Source: Syngnathus acus (taxonomy: Eukaryota > Chordata > Actinopteri > Syngnathiformes > Syngnathidae). Taken from it: a stretch of DNA of 64,000 bases. The stretch is from positions 8,305,476 to 8,369,475 of the forward strand of contig NC_051089.1 in NCBI RefSeq assembly GCF_901709675.1, written 5' to 3'. This document shows positions 15,441-39,475 of the stretch, piece after piece. The translations under genes and the position numbers were made by a program. How positions within the stretch are numbered: the stretch's first letter is position 1; each line of letters starts with the position of its first letter. Under the pieces are notes generated by a model that did no database searches, was not told the DNA's origin, and saw nothing but the letters and a program-made list of their open reading frames with translations.

Positions 15441-16373
15441 TTGGCAAGCAACACCTGCAATGCGGTGGTGACCAGGTTGTTCTCCCACCCACGTTCTGCC
15501 ATGCCGCGCTGGACGTCTGCTGCCAAGGTGTTTGGGATCTGCCAGTTGTCCCTGGTGCCAGCCAACAACGCCATAATTACCTCCATTCATATGGACATGT
15601 TTCACTTCATTTCATAATTTTGTTCTGTGTGTTTATTGACAATAAAAGCCAACATCAGGTACATGTTATGCTGGTTGACTTCTTTCACTAACCTCTTTCA
15701 ATTTGCTGGGTCAAAGGAAACCAAAATTGGGTGGGCACGCCAAGAAGACGATCAATCTTGACCATCGAGAGGCAGCAAAAGTCATAAGGTTTTCGTAGCA
15801 CTTGTATCAAAAGCAGGAAGCGGTGGATAACAGCAGATCATTTAGTTAAATATTTAATTAATTAACATTGGATGGAAAAGAAATAAATGAATACCTTATT
15901 TGGTCTCTTGACCAACAGTCTGGCTGTTCTTGGACTCTGCAATTACGTTCAACATCGCTGGCAACAAGTGAATAAGAAGCACTAATGTTACTTAGCTTAC
16001 TCTGTCTGTCCTGGGCCTCCTGTTTTTGACATGATCTCATTTGCCAAATGCAGACACGTCAAGTGAAGCAAAATACACCGACCGCTTTATTTCACCTCCC
16101 CTTCCTCTTTCCTGTCGTCATTGTTCCGTGCACAGAGTTGTGGTACTCTGCCAGACGGCGAATCGTCTTGACCTTTTCCTCATTGTGTGCTGCGATTGGT
16201 TGCGCCTCACATCAAGACCGGTTTGTTATTCACATTGGAAGTGTCGCACTGACATTTGTTTTAATCTTGAAGGAAGGTAGAAGAGTGGGTTCGGTGGTGG
16301 CTTGCATACAGAAGGGCAAGGGTTTGAATCATCTGAGCAGTTTGTTCCGCTTACTGTATGCGTCCAATTTTGC

Positions 16374-16455
16374 TCATTAGGGTTGCTGGTGAGCTGGATC
16401 TTATCCCAGCTGATTTTAAGTGAGTGTGGTGCTCCCTGCCTGAACTGTGGGGGTG
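16374..16455 (-). mobile_element. SINE tail fragment
   Basis: ATTAGGGTTGCTGGTGAGCT followed by ATCTTATCCCAGCTG is the reverse complement of the conserved 3' part (AGCTGGGATAGGCTCCAGC...) of a tRNA-derived SINE common in percomorph fish. It is heavily decayed. Confidence 0.55.
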
Positions 16456-16867
16456 GGAAGTGAAGTACAAATACTTTATTAATGTCTCTAAGTAGATTTT
16501 CTCAGGTAACCTTGAATGTTTACTTTTCTGCTGAATTTTTAAAACCGATATCTGCTTACTACTCCTTACTTTTTTTTTAAAAATAGGCGATTACTTTTTT
16601 CAAGATCTGCAGATAATGACACGAAATCAAAAAGATGCAACGGTTTGTTTGACTTAGAGTTAGGTTAACCCATTTTGCCTGGGTTTGAAAATGTGAATTT
16701 GAGATGGAATTCCAATCGGCTTCGAATGTACGTCACACACACACACACACAACAGCAGCACAAGCACAGACAGACACAGACAGCGTGGTGAAATAAAAAC
16801 AATGTAGGGCAATATCATTGCGGTATTGTGTTCACTATGAACATGGAGTGTCAGTATTACTCCCAGG

Positions 16868-16950
16868 GACAGAATGAAAACTCCACCCAAGATTCAAACC
16901 CCAAATCTTAGAACTGTCGGGCAGACATTAGCCACTACCCACCAAGCTTC
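16868..16950 (-). mobile_element. SINE head fragment (tRNA-derived)
   Basis: On the minus strand it reads GTGGGTAGTGGCTAATGTCTGC then ACAGTTCTAAGATTTGGGGT and TTGAATCTTGGGTGGAGTT, the usual head of fish tRNA-derived SINEs (ACAGTTCTGAGG...GGGTTCGAATCC...TGTGGAGTT). With the fragment at 16374 it may be one old, interrupted minus-strand insertion. Confidence 0.5.
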
Positions 16951-17689
16951 ACTAATTTCTCTTCAGCGTGTCAAAAATGCTGATGCATGCAAAAAATAAT
17001 TTCATTTAAAAAAAATCCTTTCAGACACACTTTTACTGTACAAAATGTTTTTTATAGTTTTCACAAAATACATTTAGAAAGCTCCATTTTAAATAAAATT
17101 AAATTGAAATATTTAAAGAGACAGTGTCGACATTTTTATCTCCATTTGCCCAGACGTAAACCCCATATGTGTCCATGTTCTACATACACACCGACATGAA
17201 AATAAAATAGAACAAAAGTAAAAGAGCATGATAGATGATGCGAGGAAAAAAAAAAACCTCCCATGGTCTTCAATTATAAATAAGGACCGCGGGGCTCTGC
17301 CGCAGTTGTACAAACTCGAAGCCGATGTCGTCGAACCCAAGACGTGTTTACAAAATGTTGCAACACAAGACTAATATCTTTTAGAAAAAAAACATTGTGT
17401 ACTAGATGAAATACAAAGGCTTTGGTCTGTTTTACAATCAACAATGATTAAATCTGATATGTACTTGTAAACAACTGCCAAACACTTAAGTTTAAAACTC
17501 TGTCAAGCAATGTTTAATCATAATTATAAGAATTAAATATTTCTAGTCGCACACAGTTTTTTGACCATAGGACACTATATTACAACTATAGCTAAGAGAC
17601 AAATTGTACCTGACCCTAAAGAATGTACTTTATGATGATGCATGGAACATTTATAGAATATTCTTGGTGGGGGGGAGGAGGAAGGGGTT

Positions 17690-18157
17690 GTAAATGAAAT
17701 CAACTTTTATTGGAGAATTTTCTCTCTCTCATTCTCTCTCTTGAGGGAAGACAAGTACTTTACATTTGGACAAGAAACAAAAGAAATTAGAGCAAAGACG
17801 CAGTCTACCATTTACAGACTACAGGCTTCCACATTGGTCCTCGCGAGATGCGGCAGAGGTCCCAGTTGGATTGCTTTACAAAGCAATCTGTGTGTGTGCA
17901 TGTGTGTGTTGGACTGCAGCCTCTTTCCTCGTGGGGACAATAAATAGTTTTTCAAAGGGTCTTCCCTCCAGTCATGATATGCAACAGCGTCCATGCACAG
18001 AGCGTCTGGATATAAGCACATTAAAAGATAGTCATGGCAGAGTGTCGACAACATGGTTTCCTAGTAGTCCATCTATCAGCACTTGATCGTTCATATTCAC
18101 ATACAAATGGCCATTTACTAACACACCAGAAAGAAAAGAGGAAACAATGACTGGAAA

Positions 18158-18195
<38 letters not shown>

Positions 18196-18404
18196 TCTTT
18201 TTTTTTTGTTTGTTTGTTCCATAAAAATGTAACACTGGGCACTTTTACAGAGGTCCATTTGTCTTTTTTTTATCCTGTCCTCGTTTGAATGTGCCCGGAG
18301 CTACGCAAGTCCCCATTCACCTCCTCTTCTGTGTATATGTGTGTGTGGAGTGTGTGTATGAGGAGGTCCGCGTTGGAGCTCACAAGGTGAAGTAGCTCTT
18401 CTCT
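17690..18404 (-). other. pax6: pax6 3' UTR (minimum extent)
   Basis: The sequence after the stop reads down to a canonical AATAAA on the minus strand at 17706-17711, giving a UTR of about 0.7 kb. It contains a pure homopolymer of 29 A on the plus strand (18162-18190; poly-U in the mRNA) and a TG-rich stretch near 17890. Longer forms ending near 17.0-17.5 kb are possible, because the AT-rich DNA continues and an ATTAAA occurs near 17512. Confidence 0.6.
17706..17711 (-). terminator. pax6 polyadenylation signal AATAAA
   Basis: Plus-strand TTTATT is AATAAA on the transcribed strand, 0.7 kb after the stop codon. It is the first canonical hexamer seen downstream of the stop. Confidence 0.5.
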
Positions 18405-31449
<13,045 letters not shown>

Positions 31450-31837
31450 CCTGTCGCTGTCAAAACCAAATTATGCAGCGTGTTGTCCACGGCCCACACA
31501 GAGAAAGAAAAAAAATAAGGGAGGAAAAAAAACCACGGTGATGACCGGTCTTCTCTCGTGGAAGTGAAGGAGCGAGAGGCCGTGTGAAAAAAAAAAATTA
31601 GTTTCCAAAAGGGTGCTGGAGAGGAAAAGGAGACGGAGGGGATATCCCTGCGAAGGAGACAGAGATTGACAGTGAACTCAGATGTCAGAACGCAGCGAGT
31701 TTGGCGTGGATGTGCGCTGGCGTGGGAGAGAGCAAATGAGAGAGTGGGCAAGAGAGAGAGTGGGGAAGCGAGGGAGAGAGAGAGAGAGAAGGGAGGGGAG
31801 GGGGCGTCGTAGAGGAAGGAGGAGGTAAGAGAAAGAA

Positions 31838-31930
31838 TGAACACACCTATGCTGATTGGAGAAGGGAGAACAAGTGTATTAATGTATGTGCTCCTTCCTC
31901 CTGCTCCGCCGCTCTTCACTGGCCCATTAG
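31838..31930 (-). promoter_or_regulatory. pax6 proximal promoter (P1-like) with CCAAT box
   Basis: Read on the minus strand, this block runs from GCTAATGGGCCAGTGAAGAG through CATTAATACACTTG to CCAATCAGCATAGGTGTG. That order of words closely resembles the mammalian PAX6 P1 promoter and 5' exon as I remember it. It sits about 400 bp upstream of the MPQK start codon. A pyrimidine-rich tract, expected in a 5' UTR, lies between. The exact start site cannot be read. Confidence 0.6.
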
Positions 31931-33933
31931 CGCGACCCGACCTCTGTCATCATTACCCCCACCCCAACCCCCCAACACATAAACACCAACCCACCCCACC
32001 ACCACGACCCCCACCCCTGCGCCACAGCCAAAAGCGGGAAACTGGGCCGAGTCACAGCGAGAGAAAAGATGTGTGTGGGGGGGGGGGGACTGCCCCGCTT
32101 CCCTCACCCCCCCCCCCCTAAAAAAAAAAACCTCTAATCAGACCCGTGCATGCAAATAGGATGATGCGTTCATTTGCTGAATATTGGGGGGAAAAGGGAG
32201 AGGAACACTGCTGAAGCATTTCTACAGAGACCACGCAGTGTTTGCGCGTCTTCGTATAATAAATAAATAAATACATATAGCCCACGGAAGTGCACGAGTG
32301 GGAACCAATAAAAAACTAACAAAAACAAAAAAAATAATAATAATTAATTAATTAATTAATTAATTAAAAAAATAAAGTCAACACCTCATCACTTTCTCCA
32401 GAAAATAATCAATGACAATGATGAATTATTGTACAGATAAGTCTATGAGGATAAGTATATTGATCTGAGCATGGTGCGATTAACCATGAGCAATGCAGAA
32501 CAAATATCCAAATTAGCTCTATACAAAGCAAGTTGATTGCGCTTGTTAGGCTTACAATGGGGACATTTGTGAATTTCTTTTGTAAAATAAAAAAGGTGCA
32601 TTTTCTTTCAATGTATCTTTACCTATAAAGTAAGATTTGTGATTGTATTGTATAAATATTGCACAGAGCACATCTTTTTATTATGCTGTAAACTCCAACT
32701 ACGCGGTGACAAAATGGAGCGAGTGACAATTTTTCCAATTTGCGGTTTTTAGTGCATTGTTCAAGTGATTTAATTGGTTATATTATATCTGTGTTGGTTG
32801 CTGTTTCATTATTGTACTGTACTGTACTGTACTGTAGTCATGCAATTTTGACAGTTGCTTTAACCACTGAATAATTTCTGAAATAATGTATCAGTAATTT
32901 AGTTGTCATGTTCTGCAGGCTGCATGTTTACTCTGGTTCTTCAAAAGTTCAATGTTCCACACTGTTGTTCGTAACATGGATTAATATTTGAGAACTATTT
33001 GGCATTAATGTTTGCTACGAAACCACTAAGATAAGTATATAGTACACCAACCCAAAGAAACACATTCGGGAACTTCCCGACCTTGATTTAAGAACTTTTT
33101 ACTTTACTACTTCCTTAATTGTCTATAGATGCACGCTTAATGTGTAACCTCAAAAGTTTTTAATCAAATACATTACAATAAATAACATGTAAAGAAAAAA
33201 TGAAAAGTGATTCCTTTGTTGTTTTGGGGGAAATTGCTTTCATATCTTGCGATGTAGTGCAATTTTTAATTGTTTGCCAGTGCAAAAAAAAAAAGCATAC
33301 TCTACATGTATGGCCACCACGTGCTTTTGTTGACTCTTTTGGGTATCAGCCCCCCAAACCAACCCACCCACCTCCTCCTCCCCCTTCCCTCCCCTCCTGT
33401 CAACAAGAGGCAGCCTTTAGGCAAGCTCGGCTGCTTTTTATGGACACATTTGCGCGGCAAAGGCCGACGTCACTCCGGCGGCCTGACGTGCAGCAAATAG
33501 CACGCGTAAATAAAAGTGGAGCAAATGAGTGTGTAGCCATGGCCACACGCTCCCTGATAATAAAACGGCGCTGGGTGAATGGCAGCCTTATTAGGGCACA
33601 CCTCATCGCACCCCAAAAGCAACCCCTCTGCGCCCAAAATGGCGGAGAGGGGAACCCTAAAAGGAAGAGTTGCATGGAGCAAAGAGGGGGTGTGCAAAGG
33701 GGCAAAGCATGCAGGAGGGGGAAGGGAGAAAATGTTCCTCTTGGTAAAGGGGGGGGGGGGTACCATGATGAAATGAAGTCATGGAGGCCTACACTTGACT
33801 TTCTTTGACATGTGAAAAAGTGGGAGAAGTCAGAGCTCATCAATAAAACACTTTGGAAGTGAAAGAGGGCTCCCTAACAACCATCACATTCCGGACTGCA
33901 GGGCCTTCAATAAGGAGACAAACGACCCAGCCG

Positions 33934-34179
<246 letters not shown>

Positions 34180-34780
34180 TTTGCTTGAATGGGGGCCCTC
34201 AGTGGGCCGACGAGATAATGAGCTGAGAGGAGCGGCTCCAAACTGTCACTGTGAGGGTCCCGCAGCGAGGAACAACACTTTGGCCAATTCTCCTTCATCA
34301 AACAAGCCGTAAACTAAACGAGTACATTCATGGCGCTTCTTTCCTTTTTGCCGCCTTGTTTCTCCTCACTTGGACTGGTGGCTCAAAACTAGGACCATGC
34401 AACTTACAGAAAGCACTCCCCCTACACAAACATACACACATCCCATCACGCACTTATACAAATTTATCCACATGGGATCCTCGCTACTTGTTTAAAAAAG
34501 GTTCAATGTTTGCGATAAATAGACAATTGAGATAAGTCAAACAGATAAGTGGTTAGAACAAATGAGCTGCATTGAAAAACATTTTTTACACTATAACTAG
34601 AATGCATGGGGATATGGTCATTGTCACTGAAAGATTTTGTTAACACACTGCAGGTTTGCTGGATTTGAAAGGGCTAGCCTGCAGGTGACATTTAGGATTG
34701 GCTCGCAGGACACAGTGGTTTTTACAACTGTAAAAACAATTGCTAGGAAGCTCAAATATATCAAAATATGATGATGATGA

Positions 34781-34814
<34 letters not shown>

Positions 34815-35711
34815 CTTTAACTAACATTTAAGAACACATTTGATTAGAAAGTTTTCGCTTAACACAATGTTCTATGAATACTATGACTTCTCATGTGGAA
34901 TGTTTGGAGCACTGTCATGAACTGAGACAGTTATTGATTTAATAACATATTTGAATTGCACCCATAGATATTTTTTTCTGTACTTGAAATACAACTAATG
35001 TCCGAGTTTAAATAGCAACTGCAATTTCACATCATAAATCATACATATATTGTGACATCGTACTATGGATTTAATAGCAGCTCATACCTGTAGAACTGTT
35101 ATCAATCAAATCTGGATGGCAAGAGGCTGATAAAGAATCATGTGAGATGAAGACATTATCTGAGTTGCCGTTGTATTTCATCTTCTGATGTCAAGACTGA
35201 TCCAAAAACAATAAGTGTCTGCCTTCGCAATGCGAAGTGTTATTGCGGCTCAATGTGGTCACATGCTGCAGCTGTCAAAAACTCAGCTGTCTATTAACCT
35301 TCCTTCCTGGCAAATACTGCAATTCCACATGAGTGTGTCAAGTAGTTTTCTTTGGAAACAATACCTCATGTTATTGATTTCTCCTGGTTAAGCTGTAAAT
35401 CCGCCCCACTGGCTAAATCCTTGTCTCCTCTCTCGCCTCCTCTCAGAGACCTTGCATGCCGATCGGGCCTCCGCCTGCTTAGCACAGTGGGAGCAGAATA
35501 TTTCCTACATGTACGTATACTGAAGTAGCAAATGGAGAGGTGAGGGGGAAGGGGGGGAGGGTGGGTCTTGTATGGTCTGATGTTGGGAAAGCAATTAGCC
35601 CAATTCGGATTAGCAGCAACTAATGTCAGGCCTTGAAAAGAAAGCCTAATCTCAGCACTATTTTCTCCCGCGGGCAATGTGCTTTTTGTGACCCCATCTG
35701 GAAACTTTACA

Positions 35712-35782
35712 AATAAATAAATAAATAAATAAATTGAAAAATAAATAAATAAATAAATTGAAAAATAAATAAATAAATAAAT
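35712..35782. repeat. (AAAT)n microsatellite in three blocks
   Basis: AAATAAATAAAT runs split by two copies of TTGAAAAATAAAT. Simple sequence 4.3 kb upstream of the MPQK exon. Similar short runs occur at 28816-28840 and 53729-53748. Confidence 0.85.
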
Positions 35783-36941
35783 ATTAGATAGGGGAAAAAC
35801 AAATGGGGCGTCGTACGCTTATAACAAACATCAATTTGAACACTTTACAAGGTCAATTGAAAATGGAAAACATTATTTAGATGCAGCATATTTGAAAATA
35901 TAGTGAAATGACAATTTGAAAAATCTGATTAAGAGCGATCAAATTGTTTTTCAAATGACATTTCATCAATATATAAATTTCAATTTAATACGTATATTAA
36001 AAAAAGAAAAGCAATGCATAATATAACTGCTTTGTTATTTTTCTCTTGATATTACATTTGTTTGCTTTTTTAAAGGATACAATGGCAACTGTTAAAATGT
36101 TGCATTTCTTTCATTGTACATTATCAGTACAATTTTATAAATACTATAATAAATTCAACACAATCAACTTCGGAAATGTCCATTTAAATGTGTGTGTGTT
36201 TGCTCCAATGACCTGTCAATCATTGCATTGTCACATTTGTGAATTCTATGGAGCTTTCATGAGGACATCTGCTCTTTAACAAGGACTAATTAGGTTGGAG
36301 CAACAATATTACAACAAAATCACCTGCTAGTTGGTCTATTTTATGAAGACTTTCTGTTCGTGTCATTAATTTTGCGCGAATGAAAAACATAGTGCCGGAC
36401 ACGAATTATTATTATTATTATTATTATTATTACTTTAAAGTATCGTGTGTAGTACCCCGTGTGTAGTAGCCTTCTCCTGGCAAAAGGCAGGCGAGCTGGG
36501 ATCAAGAGTGGGGCAAATGTTGTCACAGCACCGGCCCGCCACGCGCGACAAGAGCAAACGCTGAAGTAACCTGACAAACTCTCACGCTCTAACACTGGCT
36601 GCTAGCTGGACATGCTTGCAGTTACTAGTAGACCTCGCTGACTAATAAAGACTTTCTGCACTGCTGTTGAGGAGTTTTGCTCTGGTGCATGTGTTCTTTG
36701 AGAATCACATACGGAATGTATTTTATATCCGTTGCCAGGTTGGAGTCGGAGTGACAAGTTGACGAGCGCCTGCGTGCAAGGCGCGACATGCATCTAATTC
36801 CTGGGTGGATCCAACTAATTACATGGTTTTTTTTTGTGTCTTATAAAGGACACTAAAACGTGAATCAGCTTGCTTTTTGAAACATAAGTGAAAGAGAGAA
36901 ATTTGAAAACAACAACCACTTAAAGGTAAGAATAAACTCAC

Positions 36942-37210
36942 AAGCAGCAGGTGTGTCCAAGCGTTTTCTGTTCGTGTAAATTCGCTTCTTCTTTTTTCAC
37001 CCTCCCAGGTTGTTTCACGCATGGACCTCCGATAGAACAAATGTGCCCAAGCTTTAGATCCGTAGCCGAGTGGAAATGTCAATGAGGGAGAGTGGCGAGA
37101 AGGGAGGGGAAAAAGTGCGCTCCTTAGCAGCCCAACTTTCTAGTCAGCATCAAGCTGAGCTCTCCTGTGATTGGCTGCGGCTGCAGGCTGCGTCACAGCT
37201 CAGGCGCGAC
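36942..37210 (-). promoter_or_regulatory. Candidate distal pax6 promoter (P0-type) and 5' non-coding exon
   Basis: A GC-rich patch contains an inverted CCAAT box (plus GATTGG, 37169-37174) and a TGACG motif (revcomp of CGTCA). It is followed on the minus strand by about 200 nt of exon-like sequence that ends at a good donor, GTGAGT, with the last exonic base at 36942. The position is suitable for an upstream pax6 promoter splicing to 31647. This is inference from motifs and position; no transcript evidence. Confidence 0.4.
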
Positions 37211-37427
37211 GCCGGCCGCAGAAAATGGGGAAGTGCTTCATCGAGGTAGCCCGGCCCGGCGTGGGCGGGACCCTTCACGAATCAAGCTGGAATAAGTTGC
37301 TATCTGGTTAGTGGTTTCAAATGTTTATGTCTCGAGATAACATTTGTCATGTTGAATTTTTGACATGTAAGCCTATTTTACAGCGATCATCATCCGTGAT
37401 CATGCAGACCTAATAACACATAAACAC

Positions 37428-37618
37428 ATGGATGGATGGATGGATGGATGGATGGATGGATGGATGGATGGATGGATGGATGGATGGATGGATGGATGGA
37501 TGGATGGATGGACGGACGGACGGACGGACGGACGGATGGATGGATGGATGGATGGATGGATGGACGGACGGACGGACGGACGGACGGACGGATGAATGGA
37601 TGGATGGATGGATGGATG
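37428..37618 (+). repeat. (GGAT)n/(GGAC)n microsatellite, about 190 bp
   Basis: Tetranucleotide GGAT repeats interrupted by two blocks of GGAC (37511-37536 and 37562-37591). GGAT tails are typical of fish SINE 3' ends, so it may have grown from one. It lies just upstream of the candidate distal pax6 promoter. Confidence 0.95.
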
Positions 37619-39339
37619 CAAGTAAATAGGCTAAAAGAGATCTAGAGCGAAAGGATAGATGAGATAAATAAAATAAAAGTGCCAGCCAAAGAAAACGACA
37701 CCTTTTGAAGTTCAGGTGTCACACCAGTTAGCACGATATATTCTTATTCTATCCATCTGAGTGATAGGTCCCTGCTGAGTGTATTTCTGCTGGTTGTTGT
37801 ATTGGCGCATGCTCAGTGTGCAACAAGCGTGGACAGTGCGGGTGTCAAGTAATCATAAACATGAATGAAAGGTGAGTTGGTTATGTTGTTGCTTTTTTAA
37901 CTCTTTTTTTTTTTTTTTTTTTGTCTTTTAGGCTCCATAAAACAGTCCTATAATCGGGCTCTGGCTTTTAGGGAGGAAGGCTAAAAGCCCAGCGAGTCTC
38001 TCTCACAAGATGACGTGCATGTGTTTTGTGTCAATTTGAACAAGGCGGCGAGTAAATACATGGACAACGGTGAGGACCGTGCGTCTCCCAGGAAGTGGAC
38101 ACCCAACGAGGACGGCGCTCAGACAGGTATGGACCGGCCAGGTCTGGTCTGCTTGCTCCATTATTATTTGGAGGGACGTCCATTAGGCGCGGCGGTACCG
38201 TGCAACGCAGCAGGGTGCTCGACTCTCACCCTTTGCTTATCAGGCTGTCAATAAACAGAGACGGGCTGCAGCGGTTAAAGCCAGGTGCTGCCTTTCCCTG
38301 CACCCCCACCGCTCTCCATAAGCTGATCAGGCGTGAACGCAAATCTGTCCACTGCCATTCTCCCTCGACCGTCACCACGCTGCACACCGCCAGCCCTCCT
38401 TAAAAGCACGCGTGCACTCATTGTTTTATGAGAAACGGGTCTTTACGGTTACTATTTTACAGCTATACCGCACATGTCCATCCCCGTCTCCATGGTGACC
38501 ACGCGCGTGTACACGGTGGGCCTTTGCGCTCTTGTTCTTGATTCGCGTGTATCAACTTTGAGACAAATGACGTCAGGATGGACGCTGCCTGATTGTCTTA
38601 CCAGTGATTAATTGCACTTTACATTGTTTGTTTGATTTTATCCTTGCCTTGATTGAGTTTCTTTCGTTCCATGACCTACACACTAAAAAAAAAAACTTCA
38701 GCTAACTGAGCGTCTACTTTTTTGTTTCTTCTTTGGCTTTTTGTAACATCCACCACAGACGTGACAGTAATGACAAGTAGAAAAACATTTGTCACTACAA
38801 AAGCAAAAAATGAATATTGATTGTTGATTTGAACCTGATGCAAGAATTAGCCACACTTATGAGTTCCATGCAGTATGCAATTGACTGCTCTTTCTCCATG
38901 TCAGTCGTCTTCAGTAGTTGAGCATGCTTTTTTTTAAATTAATCTGTCAGAAATCAAAATCTCACTTGTAGTTAGTGCGTTCAAGTTTTTATACGACCAT
39001 AAAGCAAATTCTGAAGTGAATTCTCGAGAAAAATGATTCTAAAATGACAACAACTTGCGAGTCAACCATCTTTGTGTTCACCTTTAGGTCACACGGCCAA
39101 CTACATTAACTGGTCATTATGCAATCATTTGCTGTTATTGCAAATGACGATAGCATTTTTTTAGTTTTTGAAGGCCTGTTGCTGCTTCTTGCTGCTGCTT
39201 GCCCCTAAAAACAACAGACATGCATTTAATGTGCTCCACTGATATATTCAGTTTAAGACACAGTGTCCAAAGTGTGTATAGCCTAATTACCTCCCTGACT
39301 ATATCTCTCTCCCCCCGTGTGTGAAATGTTTTAATAAGC

Positions 39340-39475
39340 CCCTCCACGCTCTCCAGTGTGCGGTTTGATTTGTTTTCCCTCCCCGCTCCCGCGGCTCTGG
39401 ATGGAGACATTAGCCGAATTCCCCCGGGGTGATTGGATGCAATTTGTCCGGAGTAGACAGCCACGGCCTGGATGT
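39340..39475. promoter_or_regulatory. Candidate regulatory block
   Basis: Unique GC-balanced DNA with GACATTAGCCGAATTC and GGGGTGATTGGATGCAATTTG, the latter containing an inverted CCAAT core and a GATTGGAT homeodomain-like site. Weakly supported as an enhancer. Confidence 0.25.

Larger units (their letters stand above)
1..16370. other. Non-coding region downstream of pax6
   Basis: No exon of a recognisable gene was found; the open reading frames here are short and show no family resemblance or codon-level structure. The DNA is largely unique, with a MITE at 15.25 kb and small microsatellites. Blocks that look regulatory (unique, moderate GC, homeodomain-like cores) occur near 1120-1240, 6220-6320, 11150-11300 and 11600-11830. 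By synteny this corresponds to the downstream regulatory region of PAX6, which in mammals overlaps elp4 introns. Confidence 0.5.

Noticed and set aside
37400-37645. Asp-Gly-Trp-Met repeat protein frames
   Set aside because: Translations of the GGAT/GGAC microsatellite.
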